From positions 1-64,000 of the forward strand of contig JBBBWG010010445.1 in NCBI GenBank assembly GCA_037176905.1: a stretch of DNA of 64,000 nt. The letters are read 5' to 3'. The notes beneath the pieces are model-generated. The model searched no databases, was not told the DNA's origin, and saw only the letters and a program-made list of their open reading frames with translations. Position numbers and translations under genes: made by a program. This stretch comes from Azolla pinnata. Taxonomy: Eukaryota; Streptophyta; Polypodiopsida; Salviniales; Salviniaceae. Position 1 is the first letter of the stretch; each line of letters begins with the position of its first letter. Of this stretch, positions 11,160 to 21,104 are shown one piece after another.

Positions 11160-13741
11160 ATGTCGGGCCGCCATTTCACCAATGATTTGCCCCTCCCACG
11201 GCATCAACAGCAGCAGCAGCCTTCCTTGAGTGCACAGGATCTCGTCTCCGCCGGCATCAGCTTGAAAAACGAGGTCAAACAACCCCATCCCTCTCTCTGT
11301 TTCCCCTTCCTTTCTCCATGCATGCATACGCACTCGTACAATCACATAACGACATGTCTTGTTGGTGCATGTGCCCACATCTCGTGCACTACCTTCTCTG
11401 CTCCTATATGTCTAGAGCATTTGGCATGGAACTCTGGAGACTATTTGAACAATTTCACCTCCAGTTGTTGTTCACTTCATTTAAAAAATCTCACGCTAGC
11501 TAGATCGTGCATTCAACTGCTGAATATGTGTGTGTATGGTTTAGATCATGATAGAATCATAAGCAACATATATCCAGACCGTTCAGGAATTGATGACTAG
11601 CTACATTTAAGATTCAAGACGGAACCTTCAAAGCTATCCATGAATGTATCTGACATGCATATTCACATATTAATATGCATGTATTCACAAGTTTCAGATG
11701 TTAGCGGACAGATGAAATCATCTGTAACTTACTACAAAACTGTATAAATGTCATCGTGTGGTGAAGCATTCTTTTTCGATTTGTTTAGGTTGTAGAAGCC
11801 ACATGGTCCAGAAAATGGAGTAAAATTCATGATCCTACACTATACATTGGTGTTCTTGGGACTGCATTCCTCTGCTTCCGAAGTTATAAGATGACCGGAA
11901 ACAAGGACGATTTGGCATTGTGTTTGGAGATAGTGAAAACCTGCTCTATCGAGGTTTCAATCTCTATGAAGAAGTATACGACTATCCCATCTGGATTCTT
12001 TCTCTAGTTAAAACTTATTGTATCTCGTGTGATGTATTTCATCCTTATTATATGTAGAAAAACTTGGGTTTTTAATAAATGATTCTTCTGGTCAAGATGC
12101 GAGAAAAGAAATTTGTTATACTTCTTATATGGTGCTTCACCTTTATATGCGGAATTAATTTTTGGTCAATTTAAGAGAAGTACTTCACCTTTCTTTTCCT
12201 CTGGTAGAGCTTCCTGTGAACAAGTGCCTGATGCTCTTTTTGTTAGGTATTTCACTTTTATATGTGGTAGATCTGGTATATATGCCCTGGGAGCTGCAGC
12301 AGCTAAATATGCCGAAAACAGTGAAGATGTGCATTATTTCGTGGGATTGTTAAGAGAGGTATGTGCATTCATAGATGATTTTTTTATTTATTGAACCATA
12401 CATGTCAATGCTAGATCTATTGTTGCAATGATCACATGAACAGTATTTTAGAATGAGAAAATCCGATTTGTTTGTAGTAGATGGTCCGGGAGAAGGCCTT
12501 TGCGGATGATTCTACTATGCCAAACGAGCTGCTTTATGGAAGAGCAGGATTTCTGTGGTCTTGCTTGTTTGTAAATAAAGAGATTGGTGAGGAGACGATT
12601 TCATGGAGTTCACTTGTAAGTAATCTCGACTGTTTGTATCAGTAAGAAATTGAAGGCTTTCTTTTCTTTTCTTCTCTGTTTCTGGAAATATATTCTTCGT
12701 GGGTAAGCATCTTTGCTGCTTTGAGTGATTGCGGTTGGTGGCAGCTCACGGCACCCGATTAACAAGAACGTTTTTCATAACTAAGCAAAAGCACCATCTT
12801 TGTTTCGATTTTGCATATTGAAATTCCAATGTGATGAACTGAATTCATTATTCATCTTTTGAATGGCAGAAACCCATCGTTCACTCTATGGTTATGATGG
12901 GAAGGGCAGGTGCCCTTCATCATATAGACTGCCCCCTCATGTATGAATGGTATGGGACAAAGTATTGGGGGGCAGCTCATGGTCTGGCAGGGATTATGCA
13001 TTTGCTCATGCATTTTCCACTTAACCAGGAAGATGCAAATGATGTGAAAAGAACACTTCTTTACATGATCAAACATCGATTCCGCTCTGGCAATTACCCA
13101 AGCTCCGAAGAGGATAGAAGGGATACTTTAGTTCATTGGTGCCATGGTGCCCCGGGACTTGTTTTGACTCTCTGCAAAGCTGGCGAAGTATGTTACTAAA
13201 ACTCACAGTTTGGAACATTTGATTATGTGTCCTAAACATCATAATAGCTGTGTTTATTACCTTATAATAGGTCCTCTGCTTGCCTGCATATATTAGTTGC
13301 CTAACCATTCTTGCATGCCATTATATGGTATACTAGGCCTCTCTGCTACAACTCCTTGACGTATACCAGCTCTCAAACCCTCTTTGTTTGTGATTTTAGG
13401 TTTTCCCTTCCGATGTTCAATTCAAAGAAGCGGCAATTGATGCTGGAGAAGTTGTGTGGACACGAGGTTTGCTTCGACGTGTAGGAATTTGCCACGGTGT
13501 CAGTGGGAATACATATGCCTTTTTAGCTTTGTATCGGATGACTGGTGATATAGGATTTCTTGACAAAGCTAATGCATTTGCTAAGTTTCTCTTGGAGCAT
13601 GGGCGGAAGTTGATATCGACCGGTGAGATGCATGGGGGGGATAACCCTTACTCTTTGTTCGAAGGTTTGGCTGGAACAGCGTGCCTCTTTCTGGATATGG
13701 CACAGCCAGAGATGGCTGCCTTCCCAGGTTTTGAGATCTAG
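11160..13741 (+). CDS. LanC-like protein (GCR2/GCL family), 401 aa
   Basis: Six exons join in phase: 11160-11273, 11789-11973, 12247-12358, 12481-12615, 12870-13187, 13400-13741. The family fold is an alpha/alpha-toroid of repeated GxxG helices, seen here as LYIGVLGTAFLCF, FICGRSGIYALGA, ELLYGRAGFLWSC, YWGAAHGLAGIMHLL, WCHGAPGLVLTL, GICHGVSGNTYAFLAL and LFEGLAGTACLFLDM. The zinc ligands of LanC proteins are present: Cys in HWCHGAPG and the Cys-His pair in GICHGVSGN. Plant members (Arabidopsis GCR2/GCL1/GCL2) were once proposed as ABA receptors, which is disputed; animal LANCL proteins add glutathione to dehydrated phosphosites. The N-terminus MSGRHFTNDLP resembles the plant family's short leader, followed by a Gln run. 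The exon 2 donor at 11974 was chosen because it alone restores phase with exon 3. Downstream neighbour is convergent. Confidence 0.93.
12133..12271 (+). repeat. Exon 3 start echoed twice in LanC-like intron 2
   Basis: The start of exon 3 at 12247 (gTATTTCACTTTTATATGTGG) is closely matched at 12133-12153 (GTGCTTCACCTTTATATGCGG) and more loosely at 12180-12207. The first echo would even read FTFICG. Only the 12247 copy follows a usable acceptor and continues into the conserved GRSGIYALGA. The others look like local duplications of the splice-acceptor region. Confidence 0.55.
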
Positions 13742-15051
13742 AGTGTTTTGATTTAGTACGTGAACGTTTTAAGAATGTATACAACTCCCACTTCTGTGTC
13801 TATGAGTTCCTTTCAGTGGAATAGTACCCCTTCTTTTTGTAAAGTCATACAGGAAATTTTTACTGGTTCATCCTGCAGGAGGTCTATGACTTTTGCCTCT
13901 GCATCTTAGCATCTCATCAGCATCAAAGTGCAGAACACATTGTCACAGATAGTTATGGTTTCTCTGTATTCGAATCACTTGAATGCTGGAAGGCAAATCA
14001 AGTGCAGCTTGTATCTATAATTTGTTCATAACTGCGAGGACATCGTGTACATTCATTCCTTCATAGAAACTAGCTGGGAAGTTTTTGTGATTGGCTTGAA
14101 ATACACCAAAAGTTATGCTACTCTTCAGCCATGGATGCAATTGGTGTTTATCATCCTCATCACAATTGGGTTCAATTACAGTAGTATAACATGGCAATAA
14201 CCATCCAACCGATATATCGTTCTCCTGCCATAGAGAATTAACATAGATTTTACCCCAAGTACAGATTGGAATCATCAATGGATGTGGATGGGTGCACCAT
14301 GCAAGTGCATCGTGGGATCAACGCACACTTTTGCAACACAACACCAAGGGGGAATTGCTCTCCACAATAGCAAAGAAGGATTGATCTCTGAACAGTCTAG
14401 TAAATATACAAAAGGATTTCTTTTGGCAAGCTCACTTGCACCAAGTCCATGTTCATTATCTTTACAAGATATGGGTCACGACAATATGCACACCTAAGTC
14501 TAGTTTACCAGATACATTGTTGAATTCTCGACCATTTGGCATGGGTTAGACATGCCTGAGGAGAACTGTACATAAAGAGTTGGGAAACTCTGTTACATCA
14601 CATGAATCAACAAAATATAGGCTTTTACAAATGTAAAGTTCCCCAGTCACACCAGTTGTATAATTTGATTAGGATGTTTTATGTGCTTTGGTTTGAGATC
14701 AAAGGGTTCATAAAACCCTGAAAAGCCCATACTTTGCCTACAATCTCGACACATATATATTAATTATATATATACACATGATTATATAACAGAGCCAAGG
14801 TAGATACATGAATCATGATCAATTTTTATTGTTTATGAACTATTAGAAAGAATGAAGCAACATGTCACAAGCCAATACGGCAATGGTGACATGGGCTAAC
14901 CAACCAATGTAGCCTTATTATTCTTTAACGAGATATTTCAAAAGGTGGTGATGGCTTGATCACACTGCTTAAATTCACGCGGATTCGATCGCAGCACAGC
15001 GGTTACACACAAAGAGTGAAGGACTCTCGGGTTTGGCCACAGAGACTTTAC
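13742..15051. other. Convergent spacer between the LanC-like gene and the Dof-like gene
   Basis: AT-rich sequence holding the 3' UTRs of two convergent genes. I see no conserved exon, RNA gene or repeat. An alternating TA stretch lies at about 14755-14775. Confidence 0.5.
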
Positions 15052-16065
15052 TTACAGTCTTAGATGTAAACCAGCAGCATCCCCATGGCTATACGAAATC
15101 GATCTATACGCCGACGATGGATCGGGCAGAGCTCCAAACCTGTCGCGAGGATCGTCCAAGCAATGCGCTCTCATGATCTGGCTCGCTGTGGGGCAAGCAA
15201 ACTCCCTTTTGCTGATCGCAATCGGATGGCGCGGGTGTTTGCAGATGTATCGCGGCTGGAGAAACGTCGTCTTCTTGAAGTTGTTGAAGTAGCGGAACGC
15301 CACCTTCTCCGAGGTTCCGCATTGCGGGCACTTTGGCACATGGTGTTTGAAGTAGCTGCGGAGCCGTTTCACGATGGGCCGAGCCAAAGAGCCCAAAGAG
15401 CCCCTTCTGGGCATCGCCATGGTCGTCACGAGATGCTCGAAGAGCTGATCCTCGTCCGGATCGCGGGCAGCTTCTTCTGCGGGGGGGCGTTGCAAGCTGC
15501 TTTCCGCATCCACCCATGGCGATTCTCGCACTGGGCTTGACAGCTCCTCGTTGTTCGGTTGCTCGAGTCGATCCAGCTCCGTGTTTCCAGGGGTCTTGAT
15601 CAACAGCGGAGGAGGTAGCGGCGCTTGTTGCGCTGCTTCTGCGGTTCGAGATCGGTCTGGAAAAGAGTTCGAGATCGATCTAGGGACAAGTTGTTGTCGA
15701 AACATCATGTGGGGAGTTCTTTGTTGTTGCTGCTGCCGCTGCATGTGCATTATGGTAGGTATTCGATAATCGACATAGAAGTCGCAGAGAGCTTCATCGT
15801 CTTCGTCGAGGTCCAGGGCTTCATGCTTCGCGCCGAGCTGCAGGAACATGCTTTCATACGGATCTGCCAGATCCTCCAGGTGTTGGAATAGGCCATGGTC
15901 GGGCGTGAGCATCTCCGACGCATCTCCATGAGATCCATCTGTTGCAGAAGTGGCAGCATCAGCATCGACGGATTCGATGTTTTCCAGGTCCATGTGCGTG
16001 TTTCGGAGGATCTCGGGGCCGAACAGGTATCGCCCACTTCTGAGCAGATACACCTTCCTATACAT
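15052..16065 (-). CDS. Protein with a divergent Dof-like zinc finger, 337 aa, single exon
   Basis: One uninterrupted frame with an ATG at 16065. The N-terminal two thirds are low-complexity: an acidic patch (about 30-95), a Gln run (110-115) and Pro/Ser/Glu-rich sequence. Residues 244-292 (about 15190-15336) read CPQCGTSEKVAFRYFNNF, then LQPRYICKHPRH. This matches the Dof finger core (CPRCxSxxTKFCYYNNYxxxQPRYFCKxCRRYW), a plant-only DNA-binding domain that recognises AAAG. Differences: four extra residues between the second and third Cys (25 instead of 21), no fourth Cys in the CX2C position, and no RYWTxGG tail. His277, His280 or Cys291 could replace the missing ligand. A basic stretch (KRLRSYFKHH) precedes the finger. 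I infer a Dof-derived nuclear protein; DNA binding is uncertain. Confidence 0.7.
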   Translation of the reverse strand: MYRKVYLLRSGRYLFGPEILRNTHMDLENIESVDADAATSATDGSHGDASEMLTPDHGLFQHLEDLADPYESMFLQLGAKHEALDLDEDDEALCDFYVDYRIPTIMHMQRQQQQQRTPHMMFRQQLVPRSISNSFPDRSRTAEAAQQAPLPPPLLIKTPGNTELDRLEQPNNEELSSPVRESPWVDAESSLQRPPAEEAARDPDEDQLFEHLVTTMAMPRRGSLGSLARPIVKRLRSYFKHHVPKCPQCGTSEKVAFRYFNNFKKTTFLQPRYICKHPRHPIAISKREFACPTASQIMRAHCLDDPRDRFGALPDPSSAYRSISYSHGDAAGLHLRL

Positions 16066-16235
16066 GGCTGGGGGAGGAGCGACGGTGGATTCGCTTCCTG
16101 CTCCCTTTCGCCTCTACATATATCGACGCATCACCAGCGCCGCGTTGCTTTGCTTTCTGCTCCTGATCCTGCTTTTCTTTCCCCCTTCAGCTTTTTTGCG
16201 ACTCTGTGTTTTTTCTGGCACCGCCATGGCAGGCA

Positions 16236-16245
16236 ATGTATATAG
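16236..16245 (-). promoter_or_regulatory. Candidate TATA box of the Dof-like gene
   Basis: On the minus strand the sequence reads CCTATATACATT, a good TATA match, about 175 bases upstream of the ATG. A start site 30 bases downstream would give a 5' leader of roughly 140 bases. A weaker TATATG lies nearer the ATG (about 16115). Confidence 0.4.
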
Positions 16246-16577
16246 GCCTCGCTCGGCCAGAAAAAAAGAGGAGGAAAAGAAAAGCAGCAGAAGATCGGGA
16301 GGAGGAGGAGGGGAAAACGCAAAGGAAAAGCACGGAAACGCAGAGAGCCCAGCAAGAAAAGCCGGAGAAAAACGCAACCACACTCAACAGCAACGACGCC
16401 CCGCCATAGCTACATACCTTCTCCCACGGATGCATTCGTTCTTCTGCTGCTGCTTCTGCTTCTGCTTCTTCCGCTTCTTCTGCTTCTTCTTCTGCTGCTT
16501 CTTCTGCTGCATCGCCATGGCAGAAGACAGCTTTGACCTGTGCATCGTGTGCGAGCGAGCCACAAAATGTAAGAAAG

Positions 16578-16665
16578 AAGAAGAAGAAGAAGAAGCAGCA
16601 GCAGCAGGCGAAGGAGACGAAGACGAAGACGAAGAAGAAGAAGAAGAAGAAGAAGAAGAAGAAGC
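16578..16665 (+). repeat. GAA/GCA/GAC triplet tract
   Basis: Nearly pure purine-rich triplets (GAA, GCA, GAC) about 510-600 bases upstream of the Dof-like ATG; they are CTT-type pyrimidine repeats on that gene's strand. A mirror CTT/CTG-rich tract sits at 16435-16510, so the two could pair as an imperfect long hairpin. Confidence 0.85.
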
Positions 16666-16719
16666 AGAAATTAGGGTTTCCGGGCCACCATGCGCCATGT
16701 TACAGATCTTAAGGCAATC

Positions 16720-17045
16720 GGTTTAGGGTTTAGGCGTTTTAGGGTTTAGGGTTTGGGGTTTTTAGGGTTTGGGGGTTTTAGGGTTTTGGGGTTTTTAGGG
16801 TTTGGGGATTTTAGGGTTTTTGGGGTTTTTAGGGTTTGGGGGTAGTTTTAGGGTTTTTGGGGGGTCTTAGGGTTCTGGGGTTTCCGAGAGTTTTTTTCCG
16901 AGCTTTCCATGGCTGCTCCCTGTTTTAGGGTTTTTTTTAGGGGTTTTAGGAGCTTTTAGGGTTCTGGGTTTTTCCCGAGAGTTTTTTTCCAAGCTTTTTT
17001 TTCACGGCTCCGAGACAAAACAACCCTGTTTAGGGTTTTTTTTTT
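16720..17045 (+). repeat. Degenerate interstitial telomeric repeat (TTTAGGG-type)
   Basis: About 20 TTTAGGG or TTTTAGGG words, with interspersed GGGG and TTTT extensions, all in one orientation. Within it a block containing GGGTTCTGGG, then CGAGAGTTTTTTTCC and AGCTT is repeated (about 16868-16905 and 16958-17000), so local duplication followed the telomeric seeding. The strand is G-rich enough to support G-quadruplex formation. Confidence 0.85.
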
Positions 17046-17439
17046 TTCAAGGGTCGTGGATTATCAGTAACCGGGTTTTTCGGTTTGTAACGTAGAACCT
17101 GTTAAGTAAGATCTGCTGAGAAAGCCTGTTTTTTTTCGGTCACGGGCTTTTTCCAGAGTTTTAGACATAGTTAGCTGGCTAGCTAACTCAGCCGAGTGAT
17201 TAGTGCCCTTCTAGATGATGTTTGTCGGCATCTGATTAAGAGCCTTTTAATTTGCGCATGGAACATCGATCGGGTTACTGCGACACGAAGGAGCAGATGC
17301 CTGGGCAGCCTAAGAGCCCCCAACAACCCTCGATTCAGCTGATCATGGTTAGATTTGGAGGGCGCTTTCTCGCGAGTCTCCACTTGACTAAGCAGCGAAG
17401 GAACCTGCACATCGATGTATGGAACAGAAGCCAAACTAG

Positions 17440-17815
17440 TCAATTAAATCCTGAATCAACCTGCATGACCATCTAGTATATCTAGCCTGTCTATAACAGA
17501 AGACGCCGAGACCTATAACAGAAGCTAGATTGTCTACTATATCTAGATCAACAACAGAAGCCAGACCAAATCATCCTGAATCAACAACCTATATCTATAG
17601 CCCAACTGTAACGGAAGCCAAATTAATAAACCCCCGATCAACCTGCATGACCATCTACCATATCCGTAGCCCAACTGTAACAGAAGCCAAACTAACAACC
17701 CCCGAATCAACCTGCTCGATCATCTGGTATATCTTTAGCCCAAACTATTATAACCCCTGAATCAGCCTGCAATGAGCAGGTTCTACCAATATCTAGCCCA
17801 ACAAACAGAAGCCGG
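17440..17815 (+). repeat. Tandem minisatellite, about 70-bp unit, roughly five degenerate copies
   Basis: The recurring consensus contains CCTGAATCAACCTGCATGA, then CCATCTA(G/C)TATATCTAGCC, CAACTGTAACAGAAGCC and a short AAAYTAA linker. Units are about 65-80 bp and diverge by 15-30%. No coding potential. Confidence 0.75.
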
Positions 17816-18042
17816 AGACGGATCGGGCCCCCAAAATCGACGTGCATGATCATCGATCGTTACGAAGGCGTCGGGGCACTGGCTTGTTTGCAGCCGATCG
17901 ATCCGACAAACTAGTTGAAGATCGATCCGACAGACTCCCTCCGATCGGTTTGAAGATCGATTCCAATGTTACCAAGTGATCGATCATCGGTAGTTGGGGC
18001 GGGGCAAAGCTCTCGATTGTTGTGATCATCCGATGATTTTCG

Positions 18043-18119
18043 GGGCTCCGAAGATGATTCGACATTCGAAGAACCGATTGTGCTGATCTGATTTTGCGTG
18101 CAATGCACTCCATCGCCAT
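18043..18119 (+). repeat. 77-bp left flank of the assembly gap, identical to the right flank
   Basis: These 77 bases recur exactly at 18220-18296, immediately after the N run. Read with the gap, this looks like an unmerged contig overlap rather than a biological duplication. Confidence 0.9.
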
Positions 18120-18219
18120 NNNNNNNNNNNNNNNNNNNNNNNNNNNNNNNNNNNNNNNNNNNNNNNNNNNNNNNNNNNNNNNNNNNNNNNNNNNNNNNNN
18201 NNNNNNNNNNNNNNNNNNN
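18120..18219. other. Assembly gap of 100 N
   Basis: Exactly 100 ambiguous bases, the conventional placeholder for a gap of unknown size. Both neighbouring contig ends carry the same 77 bases. Confidence 0.99.
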
Positions 18220-18296
18220 GGGCTCCGAAGATGATTCGACATTCGAAGAACCGATTGTGCTGATCTGATTTTGCGTGCAATGCACTCCATCGCCAT
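18220..18296 (+). repeat. 77-bp right flank of the assembly gap, identical to the left flank
   Basis: Exact copy of 18043-18119. If the two copies are one and the same, the true sequence joins directly and the window is 177 bases too long here. Confidence 0.9.
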
Positions 18297-18828
18297 AGCC
18301 ACGATTCTTTTGCTGTTGAAGGGTCTTCTTCTTCTTCTTCTTCCTGCTTCTTCCTTTAGCTGCTGCATTGATTGCGTAGGGACGCACCTGTTGCTGTTTA
18401 ATCCTGCGAAGTCAAAGCTCTGCTTTGTCCCGATCGACCCCCAACACGAACTCGGATGATCCTGAAACAATCCTAGCCTCAGATCCAGTGTCCTCAAGCT
18501 GCTGTGCTTTTTCTTTTTTTTCGCTGCAGATTTCTCTATCTGGAGAGTGCTTCGCCTCCAATCCATTCGCTGCTTTGAAGGGTCTTCTTCTTCTTGCTCT
18601 GCGCCATATAACGTGCTTGAGCAGCGTTTAATGATAGAATCCACAGCGCTTCTTTTGCCCTGGTCAATTATAATGCATTCGCTCCATGACAGACCGATCG
18701 ATCGATCGATCGATCATAGCTGCTGCAGCATTTCATACACAAAGTGCTGAGAGCGAGCTAAATCATAGCGGCGCTATAGGTTGTGGGCATACAGAGTATC
18801 ATAGAGCTTTAAATTAGGGTTTATTAGG

Positions 18829-19014
18829 GCTTTAAATTAGGGTTTCGAGCTACTTAGGTACTGGCATTCGTAGCGAAAAGGAAGAAGCTTCCGAGGGTTT
18901 AGGGTTTTAAATTAGGGTTTGGAGGTAGTTATGCAGTACTACCATTTGTGGCGAAGGAATTAGAAGCTTTTTCTCAGGGTTTAGGGTTTTAATTAGGGTT
19001 TCCGGAGGGTTTAG
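18829..19014 (+). repeat. Telo-box-bounded duplication, about 90-bp unit, two and a half copies
   Basis: Each unit begins with TTTTAAATTAGGGTTT, runs through a GTAGCGAA(A)AGGAA...GAAGCTT segment and ends in AGGGTTTAGGG. Units start near 18829 and 18907, with a partial third near 18987. The telomeric words mark the unit edges, which suggests slippage or unequal exchange at those words. Confidence 0.7.
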
Positions 19015-19374
19015 GTAACACTGCAAATCTTGCTCGCATTTTTTAATCGACTGATTGCTTCCAGAGGATCGAAGCATCACACCAACTCCGGATCAGGAAT
19101 GATAATTTAGAGCTCGAATTATCAATCAGGTCGAGATTATTAGAGCTAGATTAGCATGCGAATCGCTGCTGCCGATTTATAGTTGTGATGATCGCTTAAA
19201 AATCGCAAGCGGGAGCTCCCACGTTTTAATTAATCGCAATCGGCGATTTAACGGCTAATCGATAAAAGCAGAAGAAATTGATGCCTTGGTAATTGACGAT
19301 ACGAAGCATCTATTCGTAGCTCAATTTACTTCTCCGGTCAATCAGATATCTACCTACGAGAATTAACTGTGGAG

Positions 19375-19920
19375 TCACCCAGACTTGGGACCAATATGAA
19401 GGGTAATTTCGAAAAATTAGTGGGCGATTTATAGATTAGTGGATTCACCAAGAATTGGGTCAGTATGAAGGGCTTCTGATTCGTGGGCGATTCAGATCAT
19501 TAGTGGATTCAGTACCGAGAAGTAGTCCAATATGAAGGGCCTCGAGAATTTCGATCAATATGCAGGGCTTCTGAATCATTAGTAGGCGATTCAGATTAGT
19601 GGATATAAGAAGGGCCTTTGATTGATTAATGGGCGATTCTGATTGATTAGTGGGCGATGATTCTGATTGATTAGTGGGCGATTCTGATTGATTAGTGGGC
19701 GATGATTCTGATTGATTAGTGGGCGATTCTGATTGATTAGTGGGCGATTCTGATTGATTAGTGGGCGGTTCTGATTGATTAGCAGGCAATTCACCACATA
19801 TGAAGGCCCTCTGATTATTAGCGGCAGGCGATTCAGATTACTGGATTCACCAAGAATTGGATCAATATGGAGGGCTTCTGATCATTAGTGGGCGATTCAC
19901 TAGATATGGCACTAGCTTCT
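19375..19920 (+). repeat. Nested minisatellite with 21- to 24-bp inner units
   Basis: The core (about 19615-19790) is a run of GATTGATTAGTGGGCGATTCT units, some extended by a 3-bp GAT insertion. On both sides are larger, decayed units containing GTGGATTCACCAAGAATTGG, ATATGAAGGGCTTCTGAT and GTGGGCGATTCAGAT. The inner array seems to be a recent expansion inside an older higher-order repeat. Its minus-strand frames encode TNQSESP-like repeats, which I regard as shadows. Confidence 0.8.
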
Positions 19921-20312
19921 ACATAATTTCAGATCATCTCATTAATTAATACAATTTGGGGCACTAGAGATCATCACATTAATCAATGCAGATTTGGGGC
20001 ATTAGATCATTCTAACCTTGTAGTACATTAAGCAAAATACCAAATCATTAGACCATTGGGCTGCCACAAATCTACCTCCATATCAATCCGCAAAACGGAG
20101 AATCGGTCTTAATAATTCAATCAGACTTCTCTCAAGCTGCAAAATTATTAGCACGTATTTTGCTCTAATTACTGCATGCGATGATCACCGGATTAATCAT
20201 GGGCAGCGATTAATTCATCTCTTTATGAATCCGAGCCCCCCCCCCCCCCTTAATTACAAATGATCAGAGGCCTCGCAATCGAGATTTCAGTTGCTGATCA
20301 AATATTCAGCAA

Positions 20313-21069
20313 TCATCCTTTGATGATATCGACGATTCCGAGCCTCTCGAATTCCCTCCCGACTGCAGCAGACAAGGAATCATCAGCGCTTTTACTCGCT
20401 GTTGCTGCATATTGAGCTGTTGATTGTGGGCCGGAAGTAAGGATCGTAGCTGCTGCAGATCGATCGCGAGCCATGTCATGGAAGCCGCCGCCGCCGCCGC
20501 TGCTGCATCGGATCATCCTTTCCACCAAACGATCAGAGTTCCAATAATTACTAGCACCCGCAGGCGGAATCGAGTATTTGTTCTGATCGCTGCAGGCCGA
20601 TCTCATCAGTGAGCTCCTAATCGAAGCTGCTACGATTAATGATCCATTCGTAGATCCGCGCATATGATAAGCTGTGCTGGAGCTGCTGCAGGCGCCGGAT
20701 GATCCTTCCTCAGATGATGATGGGTATGATGATGGCGATGGCGATGATGGCGATGGCGATGATGGGATCGTTGCAGGATGATCAGCACTTGCAGGAATGC
20801 GCATGATGCGATCAGCCTTTGTGATTATCCATCCCATCGGAATCTCATCTTCATCCTGATCCTGCTCCAGATCATCACCATCCTCATCATCCTGATCATC
20901 ATCATCTACTGTAGTAATTGCACCAGGCATGTAATTGGAGTACCTGATACGAATCGCCACCATCAATGCTGCTGCTGCTGCTGCAGATACCCATATGATT
21001 CGTCTCGCGATCATCACATTCATCAGCTCCAGCTGCTGCGCCATCGCTGACACGAGCGAGATCTACGGC

Positions 21070-21104
<35 letters not shown>

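Larger units (their letters stand above)
16066..20312. other. Repeat-rich spacer upstream of the Dof-like gene
   Basis: No convincing coding exon. Open frames here are GAA/CTT or minisatellite shadows. In order it holds: a CTT/GAA-rich block (16435-16665), degenerate telomeric sequence (16720-17045), a roughly 70-bp tandem family (17440-17815), the assembly gap (18120-18219) with duplicated flanks, a telo-box duplication (18829-19014) and a nested minisatellite (19375-19920). The rest is AT-rich sequence dense in GATC and ATTAAT words. Confidence 0.6.

Noticed and set aside
15950-16726. 258-codon plus-strand frame over the Dof-like promoter
   Set aside because: It is built from CTT/GAA tracts and the antisense of the Dof-like N-terminus, with long Cys/Phe and Glu runs and no conserved domain.
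17850-18644. Frames that run through the 100-N gap
   Set aside because: They depend on translating N and on a 77-base segment that is probably duplicated artificially.
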